Shown here one piece after another: positions 46,803-57,246 of a stretch of 64,000 nucleotides of DNA. Positions within the stretch are counted from its first letter, which is position 1; each line of letters opens with the position of its first letter. Source of the DNA: Peptidiphaga gingivicola (lineage in GTDB: Bacteria; Actinomycetota; Actinomycetes; Actinomycetales; Actinomycetaceae); the NCBI RefSeq assembly GCF_001652275.1, contig NZ_LVZK01000002.1:62001-126000 (forward strand), written 5' to 3'. A model generated the notes under the pieces. That model saw only the letters and a list, made by a program, of their open reading frames with translations, was not told the origin of the DNA and searched no databases. Position numbers and translations under genes: made by a program.

Positions 46803-48425
46803 TTATGCCCCTCGCCGCGCATCGGCGCGTCCCTGAACGCGTTCAACGCTTTCGACGCCGTCTCCCGGGCTCGCTGCCAGCTCCCGAGGCGCCGTGCGCT
46901 CGCGGGGAACGTCGGCTTCCTTCTCAACCTCGATCAGCTTGTGTCTGGCCGCGCGCCGCGATCGCGGCAGCAACGATCCGCCGGGAGCCTGCTCAGCCTG
47001 CCACGACGATCCTCCGGGCGCCGGAGGATCAGCCTTGCGAACCTCGGGGTCCCCGAAATCGGCATGCTTTCCCCCCGCCCGCTGAAGCGTGGCCCCTGGA
47101 GTCGTCTCCAGCGGCGCCCCCGCTCCTCGCAGCGGTTGCGTCTCCGCCGGCTCCGCGGCTTTCGTCGGCGCCGCGGCCTTCATCCGGCCCTCGCCTGCCT
47201 CCCGCTCGGGGGCGGCGGATTCCGCGCCCTTGGCGTCGGAAGAGCGGGCGTTGGCCTCGGAAGAGCGAGCGCCCCCCGCGGGCGAGCGGGCGTTCGTCGC
47301 ATTGGCAGAGGGGATCCGCGTGTCGTCGTCGGCGTCGTCCCTGCGCCTGCCGAATTGATGTCGTGTGACGAATATCCCGAAGATGAGGCAGACGAAGGCG
47401 ACCGTCCCGACGATTCGCGCGGGGAATCTCACGAGCGCCACACAGGTCAGAGAGGCCATCGCGGCCCACATGTAGAGAATGAGGACGGCGCCCGCGTGGG
47501 AATGCCCCTGGCGTAGAAGCCGGTGGTGAAGATGGCCTGCGTCGGCGGCGAATGGGGACTGCCCGCGGGCGAGCCTCCGGGTGACCGCCCACGTGAAATC
47601 GAGGAGCGGCAAGAAAATCACGGCGGCGGGCACAAGAAGCGGCATCACCGCGGGCAAAGCGTATCCGGGCGACGTGTTGACCGGATCGATTTGCCCCGTG
47701 ACGAGGATGCCCGCCGCCGCGATGAGCACGCCGAGCATGAGGGCGCCGGAATCGCCCATGAAGATCCGGGCCCGGTGGAAATTGTGGGGAAGGAAACCTG
47801 CGCATATGCCGACGACGGCGGCGACCACCACGCACGCCGCCGACGCGTAGTCGCTCGGGGAGGCGTCGCGCGTAAGCGTGTAAGAATAAACGAAGAAGGC
47901 CATTCCGGCGATTCCCACGATTCCTGCGGCCAGACCGTCGAGCCCGTCGACGAAGTTCACGGCGTTGGCCACGATGACCATGACGATCGTCGTGATGAAG
48001 AGCGTCAGCCGCGTCGACCCGACAGTCAGCCCCATGAGGGGGACGGTGACCAACTGGACTCCCTGCCACGCCATCGTCCCGGCGGCGAGCACCTCGCCAG
48101 CCAGCTTCGCGTACCAGACGAGCTCCCAAACGTCGTCTATCGCGCCGACCAGACACATGAAACCCGCGCCGAGCAAGACTCCCCAAATCGCGGAACCTCG
48201 GGGAAAGACGCCCGAAAGGTAGGGTATTCGCGAGGCTATGAGAATGGCGGCGGAAAATCCCAGATACATGGCCACTCCGCCCAGTCTGGGAATGGGAAGG
48301 GTGTGCACGTCGCGTTCGCGCACCTGCGTGATGGCACCGAGCAAAAGCGCCAGACGTTTGACGACGGGGACCAGCAGATACGTCGCAACGGCTGCGATCG
48401 CCATGATGAGAAGGTAAACGCGCAC
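46803..48425 (-). CDS. wecA: WecA-type undecaprenyl-phosphate sugar-1-phosphate transferase
   Basis: 540 aa. About ten membrane helices in the first ~375 residues carry the MraY/WecA signatures V-N-F-V-D-G-L-D-G-L-A-A-G, H-N-F-x-R-A-x-I-F-M-G-D-S-G and H-L-H-H-R-L-L. The enzyme puts GlcNAc-1-phosphate on a lipid carrier at the start of cell-envelope polysaccharide synthesis (arabinogalactan linker in mycobacteria). The last ~165 residues are a hydrophilic Ala/Ser/Pro/Arg-rich cytoplasmic tail with S-S-x-A-x-A-R-S-S repeats, absent from standard WecA. The GTG overlaps the tsaC stop codon by one base. Confidence 0.92.
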   Translation of the reverse strand: MRVYLLIMAIAAVATYLLVPVVKRLALLLGAITQVRERDVHTLPIPRLGGVAMYLGFSAAILIASRIPYLSGVFPRGSAIWGVLLGAGFMCLVGAIDDVWELVWYAKLAGEVLAAGTMAWQGVQLVTVPLMGLTVGSTRLTLFITTIVMVIVANAVNFVDGLDGLAAGIVGIAGMAFFVYSYTLTRDASPSDYASAACVVVAAVVGICAGFLPHNFHRARIFMGDSGALMLGVLIAAAGILVTGQIDPVNTSPGYALPAVMPLLVPAAVIFLPLLDFTWAVTRRLARGQSPFAADAGHLHHRLLRQGHSHAGAVLILYMWAAMASLTCVALVRFPARIVGTVAFVCLIFGIFVTRHQFGRRRDDADDDTRIPSANATNARSPAGGARSSEANARSSDAKGAESAAPEREAGEGRMKAAAPTKAAEPAETQPLRGAGAPLETTPGATLQRAGGKHADFGDPEVRKADPPAPGGSSWQAEQAPGGSLLPRSRRAARHKLIEVEKEADVPRERTAPRELAASPGDGVESVERVQGRADARRGA

Positions 48426-49042
48426 TAGGCAACATCTCCGAATCGTGCGAGTTCGCCCCTACCGACGCCGCCTTCTCGCAGAACCCTCATAAGCCCGCCG
48501 TCGAAGGACACGATCGTGGAGGGGGCGCCGCCCGGGCACGGACCGCCGTCGAGGTAGACGGCGACCTTCCCTCCGAGCTGCTCGACGGCTTCGCCCACAG
48601 TCGCAGCGGGCGGGCGGCCACTGAGATTCGCGGACGAAACGGCAAGCGGCCCGGCTTCCTTCAGCAATTCCAAGGCGGCGGGATGATTCGGCATCCGCAA
48701 CGCGATTGTGCCGTTCGTCTCACCAAGGTCCCATCCAAGCCGTTCGGACGGCAGGACGAGGGTCAGCGCGCCGGGCCAGAACTCGGCCATGAGGGCTTTC
48801 GCGACGTCGGGGGCCTTCCGCGCCAGCTCCTCGGCCTGAGCCACAGAGGCGACGAGAACGGGCGAGGGCTTGTCTCGCCCGCGTCCCTTCGCCGTGAGAA
48901 GGCGATCGACGGCTCGGGGGCTTCGAGGGTCGGCCCCGAGCCCGTAGACGGTGTCGGTCGGAAGCACGACGAGCAAACCCTCGCGCACAGCTGCTGCCGC
49001 TGCCCCTGCTGCGGCAGCGTCCGCGCTGTCGATGACTCTCAT
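48425..49042 (-). CDS. tsaC: L-threonylcarbamoyladenylate synthase (Sua5/YrdC/TsaC)
   Basis: 205 aa. It makes threonylcarbamoyl-AMP from threonine, bicarbonate and ATP for the t6A modification of tRNAs. The YrdC core includes L-P-T-D-T-V-Y-G-L, K-G-R-G-R-D-K-P, F-W-P-G-A-L-T-L-V and S-S-A-N-L-S-G. The ATG at 49042 follows GGGAGGTGCG; an ATG six codons earlier has no site. It lies between prmC and wecA as in mycobacteria. Confidence 0.93.
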   Translation of the reverse strand: MRVIDSADAAAAGAAAAAVREGLLVVLPTDTVYGLGADPRSPRAVDRLLTAKGRGRDKPSPVLVASVAQAEELARKAPDVAKALMAEFWPGALTLVLPSERLGWDLGETNGTIALRMPNHPAALELLKEAGPLAVSSANLSGRPPAATVGEAVEQLGGKVAVYLDGGPCPGGAPSTIVSFDGGLMRVLREGGVGRGELARFGDVA

Positions 49043-49056
49043 CGCACCTCCCAACT

Positions 49057-49977
49057 TCAATGCTCATCTAAGGGTAGCCGAGCTCGCAGCCATCGCGGGC
49101 GTCCGGCTAGATCCGCCCTCGTCTCCGCCTTGACGAATCCCGTCTTCAACGCAAGGCGCCGCAGCGGCTCCGCTTGTTCCTCGGCGTGTTCCATGACCAG
49201 AAGCCCGCCCGGCTTCAAAAGTCCAGCCGCCTTTTTGACCAACGCGTTCGGCATGTCCAGGCCGTCTTCTCCGCCTCCCCACAGGGCGGCGGCGGGGTCG
49301 GCGAGAACCTCCGGAGACAGTTCGCAGCGCGCGGGCACATACGGGGGATTCGTGACGACGACGTCGAACTTCCTGCGCGCGCCGCCGGATCCGAGGGCGC
49401 CAGATTCGCTCGCTCCAGGATCTTCGCGCACGTCAGGCTCGCACGCGCCGGAGAATTCCAGCGCGTCGGCGAGGACGAATTCGACGGGGCCGCCGTAGGC
49501 GGCGTTGTTTTCACGGGCCACTTGAAGGGCCTCGGCCGAGGCGTCGACGCCGACGACCGCGGACCCCGGGACCTCCGTCGCCACGGCGAGGGCGATGGCG
49601 CCCGATCCCGTGCACAGGTCGAGGACGCGCGGCCGCTCGCCCCGATCGGCGATTCGCCGGGCCTCGTCGACGGCGTCCTGCGCAACGGCCTCGGTTTCGG
49701 GCCTGACTATGAAGGCGCCCGGGCGGCTGACGAGCTCAAGCCAGCGAAAGTACATGCGCCCGGTGATGTGTTGGAGCGGCTCGCGGGCGGCTCTGCGCGC
49801 GACGGCGCGCGAAAACATCGCGCGTTCGTCAGGCGTCGGGTCTGCGGCCGGCAGGCGGCGTACGCCGGCCGCGAATTCGGCAAGCTCGCGGGCGTCCGAC
49901 GTCGGGGAGGTCACTCCGGCGTCGCCCAAAAGCGCGGACGCCTCAGCAATCAGGCGATGCCAGCTTCCCCGCGTCAC
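49057..49977 (-). CDS. prmC: Release factor glutamine methyltransferase PrmC
   Basis: 306 aa. It methylates the GGQ glutamine of release factors. The SAM motif [12 protein letters not shown] and the substrate motif N-P-P-Y-V-P are present; a Gly/Ser/Glu-rich insertion of about 20 residues precedes the latter. The GTG start overlaps the stop of prfA, its substrate gene, by four bases (GTGA). An apparent longer frame running into prfA is a shadow. Confidence 0.93.
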   Translation of the reverse strand: MTRGSWHRLIAEASALLGDAGVTSPTSDARELAEFAAGVRRLPAADPTPDERAMFSRAVARRAAREPLQHITGRMYFRWLELVSRPGAFIVRPETEAVAQDAVDEARRIADRGERPRVLDLCTGSGAIALAVATEVPGSAVVGVDASAEALQVARENNAAYGGPVEFVLADALEFSGACEPDVREDPGASESGALGSGGARRKFDVVVTNPPYVPARCELSPEVLADPAAALWGGGEDGLDMPNALVKKAAGLLKPGGLLVMEHAEEQAEPLRRLALKTGFVKAETRADLAGRPRWLRARLPLDEH

Positions 49978-51071
49978 TCCTGCGAGGCCATCCGTTCGGC
50001 CTCGTCCATCTCGCGAGCCGAATCGACGAGGGGTCCGAGGTTTCCAGCGAGAACCTGGTCGAGGTTGTACGCCTTGTATCCCGTGCGATGGTCGGAGATC
50101 CTGTTTTCGGGGAAGTTGTAGGTGCGGATTCGCTCGGAGCGATCGACCGTGCGCACCTGCGAACGGCGCATGGCGGCGTTTTCCTCGGCTTGCTGTTCGA
50201 GCTGCATCTGGCGAAGCCTCGCCCTCAGGACGCGCATGGCGGCCTCTCGATTCTTGATCTGCGATTTCTCGTCCTGACAAGAGACGACCAAGCCGGTGGG
50301 AATATGCGTGATGCGCACGGCGGAATCCGTTGTGTTCACGGACTGCCCGCCCGGGCCCGAGGAACGAAACACGTCGACGCGGATGTCGGCGTCGGCGATC
50401 TCGACTTCTCCGGGGTCGTCGACCTCGGCGAAGACGAGCACTCCGGCTGCGGAGGTGTGCAGGCGGCCCTGCGATTCGGTGACGGGGACGCGCTGAACGC
50501 GGTGCACCCCGGCCTCGAATTTGAGATGCGCCCACACGCCGTCGGCGGGGTCCTCTGGCGCCGAGCGCAGGCGGACGGCCAGCTGCACGTCCTTGAAGCC
50601 GCCAAGCTCGGTGGGCACCGAGCTGAGGATCTGCGTCTGCCAGCCCATCCGCTCGGCGTAACGCTCGTACATTCTCAGCAAATCCCCGGCGAAGAGGGCC
50701 GATTCCTCGCCGCCCTCCCCCGCCTTGACTTCGACGATGGCGTCGCGGGCGTCGTCGGGGTCGCGGGGAATAAGCGCATCCTTGAGCGCAGCCTCGGCCT
50801 GCGCATAGGCTTCTTGCAAACCAGGAAGCTCGGGGCGGAAGAGCTCGGCGTCCTCGCCGCCGGCTTCGACGATCTCCCGGGTCTCCGAAAGATCTGCCTC
50901 GGCGCGCCGGTAGGCCTGATAAACGCGGACAACCCGCCCCAGCTCGGCGTATCTGCGCCCGAGGGATTTCATCTTCTCGGGGCTGGAGAGCGCCTCGGGG
51001 CTGGACATCTCCGTTTCAATCTTGCGGTGCTCGGCGAGCACCTGCTCGGCAAGCTCAATCTGACTGCTCAT
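49974..51071 (-). CDS. prfA: Peptide chain release factor 1
   Basis: 365 aa. It reads UAA and UAG in the ribosomal A-site and triggers peptide release. The G-G-Q motif is in [14 protein letters not shown], and the codon-recognition P-x-T-type region lies upstream of it. The ATG at 51071 has GCGAGGA close upstream; a GTG at 51083 is possible. The terminator-like hairpin at 51105-51139 separates it from rpmE. Confidence 0.95.
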   Translation of the reverse strand: MSSQIELAEQVLAEHRKIETEMSSPEALSSPEKMKSLGRRYAELGRVVRVYQAYRRAEADLSETREIVEAGGEDAELFRPELPGLQEAYAQAEAALKDALIPRDPDDARDAIVEVKAGEGGEESALFAGDLLRMYERYAERMGWQTQILSSVPTELGGFKDVQLAVRLRSAPEDPADGVWAHLKFEAGVHRVQRVPVTESQGRLHTSAAGVLVFAEVDDPGEVEIADADIRVDVFRSSGPGGQSVNTTDSAVRITHIPTGLVVSCQDEKSQIKNREAAMRVLRARLRQMQLEQQAEENAAMRRSQVRTVDRSERIRTYNFPENRISDHRTGYKAYNLDQVLAGNLGPLVDSAREMDEAERMASQE

Positions 51072-51104
51072 TCCTCGCCACACTCCTTCTCAAAGAAAAT
51101 ACAC

Positions 51105-51139
51105 CTCGGCGCCGACGCATTTCCTGCGCCGGCGCCGAG
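51105..51139 (-). terminator. Terminator-like hairpin between rpmE and prfA
   Basis: A 15-position stem (one mismatch) with a 5-nt loop; on the minus strand it is followed by GTGTATTTTCTTTG. It lies 9 bp behind rpmE and probably attenuates reading into prfA-prmC-tsaC. Confidence 0.7.
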
Positions 51140-51147
51140 AGCACGAA

Positions 51148-51363
51148 CTACTTGGCCTTCCGCTTGCCGTAACGGGCCTCGAACTTGGCCACGCGGCCGC
51201 CGGTATCGAGAATCTTCTGCTTGCCCGTGTAGAAGGGGTGGCAGGCGCTGCACACATCGACGCGAAGGTGGTCGCCCTCAATCGTCGAACGAGTTTCAAA
51301 CTCGTTGCCACATGTGCATGAAACCTTGATGGCATGGTATTCGGGATGGATTCCCTGCTTCAT
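51148..51363 (-). CDS. rpmE: 50S ribosomal protein L31, zinc-binding form
   Basis: 71 aa. The C-x-C (S-C-T-C-G-N) and C-S-A-C-H motifs make a complete zinc site, so this is the C+ form. H-P-F-Y-T-G-K-Q-K is the family signature. It lies between rho and prfA, the standard actinobacterial order. Confidence 0.96.
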   Translation of the reverse strand: MKQGIHPEYHAIKVSCTCGNEFETRSTIEGDHLRVDVCSACHPFYTGKQKILDTGGRVAKFEARYGKRKAK

Positions 51364-51580
51364 TTGAGCTCCTTGGATCGTTGAACGCCCCGGGTCCGAT
51401 GCGCGGACGAGCTCTCAGAGGAGACCGCCCTTGCCGCAAAGCAAAAGCGCCTGCGGCCGCGACACCGGTGAACCGGAAGCCGACGAGCTATTTTTACACA
51501 ACTCGCCGCTTTTGTACATCTGCTTACGCCGTGGGAGGACAGGCGAATCGCGGCGCTGCCGGCGCTGCCTGCAGCGCAGA

Positions 51581-53716
51581 TCAATTCGCCTGCATTGACT
51601 TCATGATCTGCACGAGGAATTCCGCATTCGACTCGGTCTTGCGCAGACGCCCGAGCATAAAATCGGAGGCCTCCGCCACATCGAGCGTTCCAAGGGCCCG
51701 GCGCAGCTGCCAGATGACCTTGAGTTCCTCCTGGCTGAAGAGCAGCTCCTCGCGGCGCGTGCCGGAGGCGTTGACGTCGATCGCCGGGAAGATGCGCCGA
51801 TCCGCCAACTGGCGCGACAGGCGCAGCTCCATGTTTCCCGTGCCCTTGAACTCCTCGAAAATCACCTCGTCCATCTTCGAGCCGGTTTCGACGAGCGCCG
51901 AGGCGATGATCGTCAAGGACCCCCCGTTTTCGATGTTGCGGGCCGCTCCGAAGAACTTCTTCGGCGGGTAGAGGGCAGCGGCGTCGACGCCTCCCGAAAG
52001 GATGCGCCCCGAGGCGGGAGCCGCGAGGTTGTAGGCGCGAGAGAGCCTGGTAAGCGAGTCGAGGAGCACGACGACGTCTTGGCCGAGCTCCACGAGGCGC
52101 TTGGCCCGTTCGATGGCGAGCTCGGCGACGATCGTGTGGTCGGAGGCCGGGCGGTCGAAGGTCGAGGCGATGACCTCCCCCTTGACCAGGCGCTTCATGT
52201 CCGTGACTTCCTCGGGGCGCTCGTCAACGAGAACCACCATGAGGTGGACGCGCGGATTGTTCGACGCGATTGCCATGGCTATCTGCTGCATCACCATCGT
52301 CTTTCCCGCCTTCGGCGGGGCGACGATGAGGCCGCGCTGGCCCTTTCCGATCGGGGCGACGAGGTCGATCGCGCGTGGCGTCATGGCCTTCGGCGTCGTC
52401 TCCAAACGCAGCATGTCCTGCGGGTAGAGCGGGGTGAGTTTGTTGAACTCGGGCCGCGTGAGCGAACGTTCGACGTCGAGGGAATTGATCGTGTCGATCT
52501 GAACGAGCTGGTTGAGCTGATTGTAATGGTTGCGGTTGCGATTGCGGTTGCGGTTGTTGTAATGCTGATCGGCCTCGGTGCGCGGCCGGACCGCGCCGAC
52601 GATGGCGTCGCCGCGGCGCAGCCCATGCTGCTTGACGATCTGCTGGGAGACCGCGGCGTCGTTCCCGCCCGGAAGATACCCTCCGGTGCGGAGGAAGGCG
52701 TTGTTCCCTTCGAAGTCGAGGATGCCGGCGACTTGCAGAAGGTCCTCGTCGTCGCGCTGCGTGGCCTCCTGAAACTCGCTGCGGTCGCGATTGCGGTTCC
52801 TGTTGCGGTTGCGCGACCGACGGTCGGACGCCGTGTCGTCCCCGCCCGCGCGGCGCTCCGCCGCATCTCCGATCGCGTCGAGCGCCGCGCGCTTGTCGGA
52901 TTCGGTCATGCCGCCGTCGCGCCCGCGATCGTCGCGGTTCTTTCCCCTGCCATTGCGCTCGTTGTTGCGTTCGGCGCGCTCGCGCGCCACACGCTCGTTG
53001 CGTTCGCGCCTCTGACGCCGCGAAAGATGTTCGGGCTTGTCTTCGGAACCCTTGGATTCGGGCAGAACGATGTCGATCTCCCCGTCGCGAGGGCCGCGAC
53101 GGCGAACTCGCGGTCCCTGGGCGCTGCGATCCGATCCCTGGCTTCCGCGATCGCTCCCCTGGGAGCCGCGGTCATCGGAACGATTTTCAGGCTTGAAACC
53201 ATCCTGCCCGGCCGCCTTGGCGCCGTTCCGATCCTGGGCGTTGTCGCTCGAATTGTCGCCGCCGTTCGAATTGTCGCGGCCGTTCGAATTGTCGCCGCTG
53301 CCGCTCGGATTGTGCGCGTCCCGGGCTGCGGGCCATTCGAATGGGGTGTTGGTTTCGACCTTTTCCTTTTCCTTGGCAGGCTTGGCTCCGGCCGAGGCGC
53401 CTGCGTCGCCTCCTTTGGCCGCATTTGCACCGGCGGAAGCAGGGGCCGCGTTGACCCGCCCGGCGAGCGGATTGGCCTCGCCAGAGGCCGATTTGGCGGC
53501 GTCGGCCTTGATCTTGGGGGCTTCGTAGCGCACCTTGATCTCGGTCCTGTTTTTAGGCGGGCGTCCGCGCCGCGCCGGTCCCGTTACGGATCGAATCGCG
53601 GCGACAAGATCTGCCTTCTTGGCTTTCGGGTCAACCTCAAGACCCAGAGCTTTAGCCGCTTCCCGTAATTCGGGCAGGCGCATGGTCGATACCGCGCCCA
53701 GGTTGATTTGGCTCAC
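51581..53716 (-). CDS. rho: Transcription termination factor Rho with long disordered insertion
   Basis: 711-aa hexameric RNA-dependent ATPase. The Rho_N helical domain covers about residues 12-46. A ~270-residue insertion follows, rich in Asn, Arg, Gly, Asp and Ser, with N-S-N-G-x-D, G-S-D-R-G-S-Q and repeated R-N. The RNA-binding cold-shock-like domain (about 320-400) itself contains an R-N repeat. The ATPase core has P-P-K-A-G-K-T, L-L-D-S-L-T-R and the C-terminal R-L-R-K-T-E. Such insertions are known in high-GC actinobacterial Rho and can add RNA binding. The start is GTG with GGAAGGA upstream. Confidence 0.95.
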   Translation of the reverse strand: MSQINLGAVSTMRLPELREAAKALGLEVDPKAKKADLVAAIRSVTGPARRGRPPKNRTEIKVRYEAPKIKADAAKSASGEANPLAGRVNAAPASAGANAAKGGDAGASAGAKPAKEKEKVETNTPFEWPAARDAHNPSGSGDNSNGRDNSNGGDNSSDNAQDRNGAKAAGQDGFKPENRSDDRGSQGSDRGSQGSDRSAQGPRVRRRGPRDGEIDIVLPESKGSEDKPEHLSRRQRRERNERVARERAERNNERNGRGKNRDDRGRDGGMTESDKRAALDAIGDAAERRAGGDDTASDRRSRNRNRNRNRDRSEFQEATQRDDEDLLQVAGILDFEGNNAFLRTGGYLPGGNDAAVSQQIVKQHGLRRGDAIVGAVRPRTEADQHYNNRNRNRNRNHYNQLNQLVQIDTINSLDVERSLTRPEFNKLTPLYPQDMLRLETTPKAMTPRAIDLVAPIGKGQRGLIVAPPKAGKTMVMQQIAMAIASNNPRVHLMVVLVDERPEEVTDMKRLVKGEVIASTFDRPASDHTIVAELAIERAKRLVELGQDVVVLLDSLTRLSRAYNLAAPASGRILSGGVDAAALYPPKKFFGAARNIENGGSLTIIASALVETGSKMDEVIFEEFKGTGNMELRLSRQLADRRIFPAIDVNASGTRREELLFSQEELKVIWQLRRALGTLDVAEASDFMLGRLRKTESNAEFLVQIMKSMQAN

Positions 53717-53972
53717 GAGGTTCCTTCCTCGGATTGTCGGCCTATGTCGACAATCGACTTGTGGGGGAGTAACACCGAATGTGCGTAATTTCGGTGAAGG
53801 GAATAGCCGGGGACGCCTCTGGTCTCTCCGAGCTGGTTCTAGAATAGCAGCATTTTTTATCAGTACCTACATTTTGAGGAAATTCCCGGTGAGTTCTTCT
53901 CCCCAACCGGCGCGTCTTCTCCTTTCCACGACCCTCTGCGTCCACCGCATTTCAACGGACCGTCCTACCATT

Positions 53973-54872
53973 TCATCGCGATTCTTCAATGAGGTGCGCA
54001 CCGCTGCCGATTCCCGCGGTAATCGATCTGAATCCCCGGGCGGCGAGCAAATCCCGCGTGCGCCGGTCCAACTTGTCGAAAACGAGCACCGAAGGGCCCG
54101 CCCCGGAAACGACAGCGGGCCATTCTGCCTCGCGCAAGGCCCGAAGGACTTCAGCCGATTCCGGCATGGAATCGGCCCGGTAGCGCTGATGCAGGCGGTC
54201 GCCGGTCGCCTCGAGGAGCAAGTCCGGCCTCCCTTGAAGCGCGAGGACCAGCATGGCTGCCCTGGACGCGTTGAAAGCCGCGTCCCCGTGGGGCACATCC
54301 GACGGCAAGACGGAGCGCGCGGCTTCGGTGGCCAATTCCGCTTCTGGAACCAAAAGGGTGGTCTTTATCTCTTTTGCAACGTCGATCTTCGCGGCCTTGG
54401 GCCCCTCGTCCGTCATCCATGAGAGAACGGCCCCGCCGTGGAGCGCAGGCGCCGCATTGTCGGGGTGCCCCTCGAATTCCGTGGCGAGGCGCAGGACTGC
54501 GTCGTCGTCGAAAAGCTCGGGTTCGTCGACAAGGCCTCGCACGAGCATGAGCCCCGCGACAACCGCAGCAGCGCTCGATCCAAGTCCCCTTCCCTGGGCG
54601 ATTCCGTTGCGGCAATTGAGCTCGATTCCTGCTTGCGGGAGCCCCGCAGCGTCGAAGCCACGCCTCATCGCCCTGACGATGAGGTGGGAATCGTCGGTGG
54701 GCAGCGCCCCCCGGCCCTCGCCCAGAATATGGACGCGCGTGGACCCGGTGGTCAACCGCACGTGGACTTCGTCCCACACGTTGTGGGCAAGTCCGAGGCA
54801 GTCGAACCCCGGCCCCAGATTCCCGGATGTGGCGGGAACCCTCACTCCCGCCGTCGCCCGTACGATGTGCAT
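53973..54872 (-). CDS. thrB: Homoserine kinase
   Basis: 299 aa, GHMP kinase that phosphorylates homoserine in threonine synthesis. The G-R-G-L-G-S-S-A-A-A-V ATP motif (about residues 83-93) and the N-terminal P-A-T-S-G-N-L-G-P-G-F-D are present. The ATG shares a base with the thrC stop codon (TGATG). The frame seems to extend upstream to 54989, but that is inside thrC. The 256-bp gap to rho holds no gene I can support. Confidence 0.95.
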   Translation of the reverse strand: MHIVRATAGVRVPATSGNLGPGFDCLGLAHNVWDEVHVRLTTGSTRVHILGEGRGALPTDDSHLIVRAMRRGFDAAGLPQAGIELNCRNGIAQGRGLGSSAAAVVAGLMLVRGLVDEPELFDDDAVLRLATEFEGHPDNAAPALHGGAVLSWMTDEGPKAAKIDVAKEIKTTLLVPEAELATEAARSVLPSDVPHGDAAFNASRAAMLVLALQGRPDLLLEATGDRLHQRYRADSMPESAEVLRALREAEWPAVVSGAGPSVLVFDKLDRRTRDLLAARGFRSITAGIGSGAHLIEESR

Positions 54873-55969
54873 CACAAATCCAAAGCGGACGCAACCGCCT
54901 CGAGAGTGGGCGCAACCGGGTCGAAAGACAATTCGCGCCCCTCGAGCGCGGTGGCCGTGTCCTTGAGGCCGTTGCCCGTGACGGTGCACACGATCGTCGC
55001 GCCTTCAGGCACCTTCCCCTGCTCAGCAGCCTGCAAAAGCCCAGCGACGGAAGCGGCCGACCCCGGTTCGACGAAAACGCCCGTCTCTGCGGCGAGGATC
55101 GATTGAGCTTGAAGGATCTGCTCGTCGGTCACCCTGTCGATCCATCCCCGCGAATCGTCGCGGGCGGCCTCGGCGTACTTCCACGACGCCGGATTTCCAA
55201 TTCTGATGGCTGTGGCGACGGTCTCCGGGTTCTCGACGACGTGGCCGAGCACGAGCGGCGCGGCGCCCCACGCCTGGACGCCCCACATCTGAGGCGTCTT
55301 CGTCGAAACGGGGGCCGCTCCGGCGGTGCGGGCCATCGAGGTGAGAGCGGTGCGGCCTGCGTATTCGCAATAGCCCATCCAGTACGCGCTGATGTTTCCG
55401 GCGTTGCCCACCGGAAGCACGTGGATGTCGGGAGCGTCGCCCAGCTCGTCGACGATCTCGAACGCGGCTGTTTTCTGCCCTTGAAGCCGGTATGGATTGA
55501 CGGAATTGACGAGGGCGACGGGATGGCTTTCGGTCAGTTCGCGGACGATCCTCAAGCAATCGTCGAAGTTCCCGTCGACGGCGACGAGCGTGGCGCCGTG
55601 GACGATCGCCTGAGCAAGCTTCCCGGCGGCGATCTTGCCCGCGGGCAAGATGACGGCGGCGCTCAAACCTGCGGCTGCCGCATAGGCCGCGGCCGAAGCC
55701 GACGTGTTGCCCGTCGAGGCGCACGCGACGACTTTTGCGTCGGTTGTCAGCACCTGGGAAATGGCAGTCGTCATCCCGCGGTCCTTGAAGGAGCCCGTGG
55801 GGTTGGCGCCTTCGACCTTGACGTAGACGGAAGCCCCTGTTCGCGAGTCAAGGGCGCGAGCGTGGACGAGCGGGGTCCCGCCTTCCTTCAGGGTGACGAT
55901 CGGATCGCCGTCGTCGAAGGGGAGCCAATCGGCATACTCGCGAATGAGCCCCTGCCACTGATGCGCCAT
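54872..55969 (-). CDS. thrC: Threonine synthase
   Basis: 365 aa, PLP enzyme that converts O-phosphohomoserine to threonine. The PLP lysine is in [10 protein letters not shown] (about residue 62), and [12 protein letters not shown] and G-N-A-G-N-I-S-A-Y are conserved. The ATG shares a base with the hom stop codon and GAGGA lies just upstream. Middle gene of a tightly coupled hom-thrC-thrB operon. Confidence 0.96.
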   Translation of the reverse strand: MAHQWQGLIREYADWLPFDDGDPIVTLKEGGTPLVHARALDSRTGASVYVKVEGANPTGSFKDRGMTTAISQVLTTDAKVVACASTGNTSASAAAYAAAAGLSAAVILPAGKIAAGKLAQAIVHGATLVAVDGNFDDCLRIVRELTESHPVALVNSVNPYRLQGQKTAAFEIVDELGDAPDIHVLPVGNAGNISAYWMGYCEYAGRTALTSMARTAGAAPVSTKTPQMWGVQAWGAAPLVLGHVVENPETVATAIRIGNPASWKYAEAARDDSRGWIDRVTDEQILQAQSILAAETGVFVEPGSAASVAGLLQAAEQGKVPEGATIVCTVTGNGLKDTATALEGRELSFDPVAPTLEAVASALDL

Positions 55970-57246
55970 CAGGATTCCTCCACTCGGTTGACGTTGTGAA
56001 CCTCGGAAATGAACTCGGCGTCGGCCAGCTCGGCCAAAGTCGCCTCGAGATCCGCTTGGAGGGCTTCGTGCGTGTTGACAGTCAGACGCGCCAGCCCGTC
56101 TTCTCCGACCGTCTGGACGACGGCCCTGATCGAGACGCCGTGTGCGGCGAACACCCCTGTGACCTTCGTCAACACACCGATTTCGTCGCGCACGGCGAAC
56201 TCCGCCTGGAAGCTCGAACGGCCGCGCGAGGCTTCGAGCACCGGAATGTCCCCGTATATGAGTTCGCGCGGGGCGCGCCCGCCGTCGACCTTGTGCGAGG
56301 CGGCGGCGACGACGTCGGAGAGGACGGCCGAGGCCGTCGGCGCTCCCCCGGCCCCCGGACCGTAGAACATGAGCCGATCGGCCGCTTCTGCCTCGATGAC
56401 GACCGCATTGAACGCCCCGCGAACGGAGGCCAGCGGGTGGTCGAGCGGAACGAGGGTCGGGCCGACGTGCAACTCGATGCCTTCGGGGCGGCGCTTGGCC
56501 GACGCCACAAGCTTCACCACGCACCCCGAACGTCCGGCGGATTCGATGTCCGCCTTCGCTATTGAGCGAATGCCGTGGACGTGCACGTCGTCGATGCTCA
56601 CACGGGTGTGGAAGGCGAGCGAGGCTAGAATCGCGCACTTGGCCGCGGCGTCGAGGCCGTCGACGTCGGCGGTGGGGTCGGCCTCCGCGTAGCCCAGCTC
56701 CTGCGCTTTGGCGAGCGCTTCGTCAAAATCGAGGCCCTTTACGGTCATCTCGTCGAGAATGTAGTTCGTTGTGCCGTTGACGATGCCCAAGACGGCGGTG
56801 ATCCTGTCGCCCGCAAGCGATTCGCGCAGTCCGTAGACGACGGGGACCGCGCCCGCCACCGCGGCCTCGTAGTAAAGGTCGACGTCGGCCTGCGCCGCGG
56901 CCTCGTAAAGTTCGGGGCCGTGGGCCGCGAGAAGCGCCTTGTTGCCCGTGACGACCGATGCGCCCGCGGCGAACGCCCGAAGAATGTAGGCGCGCGCGGG
57001 TTCGATTCCGCCCATGAGCTCAATGACGACGTCGGCCTCGTCGATGATCGACTCGGGATCGTCCGTCAGAAGGGACCTGTCGACGGCGGGATCGCGAGGA
57101 GCTGAGACATCCCTCACAGCGATTCCCACGAGCTCGAGCTGAGCGCCCGATCTGGCGGCGAGGTCCTCCTTTTGCTCCGAAAGCAGGCGGGCGACCTGGG
57201 TTCCCACGGTTCCCGCTCCGAGAAGGGCGATTTTAACGACGGTCAC
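55969..57246 (-). CDS. hom: Homoserine dehydrogenase with ACT domain
   Basis: 425 aa. It reduces aspartate semialdehyde to homoserine. The N-terminal Rossmann motif is G-A-G-T-V-G-T-Q-V, the catalytic domain contains [11 protein letters not shown] and G-x-D-A-A-A-K, and a C-terminal ACT domain (about residues 345-425) probably gives feedback control by threonine. GTG start with AAAGGAGAACA upstream. Confidence 0.96.
   Translation of the reverse strand: MTVVKIALLGAGTVGTQVARLLSEQKEDLAARSGAQLELVGIAVRDVSAPRDPAVDRSLLTDDPESIIDEADVVIELMGGIEPARAYILRAFAAGASVVTGNKALLAAHGPELYEAAAQADVDLYYEAAVAGAVPVVYGLRESLAGDRITAVLGIVNGTTNYILDEMTVKGLDFDEALAKAQELGYAEADPTADVDGLDAAAKCAILASLAFHTRVSIDDVHVHGIRSIAKADIESAGRSGCVVKLVASAKRRPEGIELHVGPTLVPLDHPLASVRGAFNAVVIEAEAADRLMFYGPGAGGAPTASAVLSDVVAAASHKVDGGRAPRELIYGDIPVLEASRGRSSFQAEFAVRDEIGVLTKVTGVFAAHGVSIRAVVQTVGEDGLARLTVNTHEALQADLEATLAELADAEFISEVHNVNRVEES

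Noticed and set aside
46172-47368. 398-codon plus-strand frame over the atpI-like and wecA genes
   Set aside because: Its product is Arg/Pro/Leu repeats from the antisense of the minisatellite and the wecA tail; it has no supported start.
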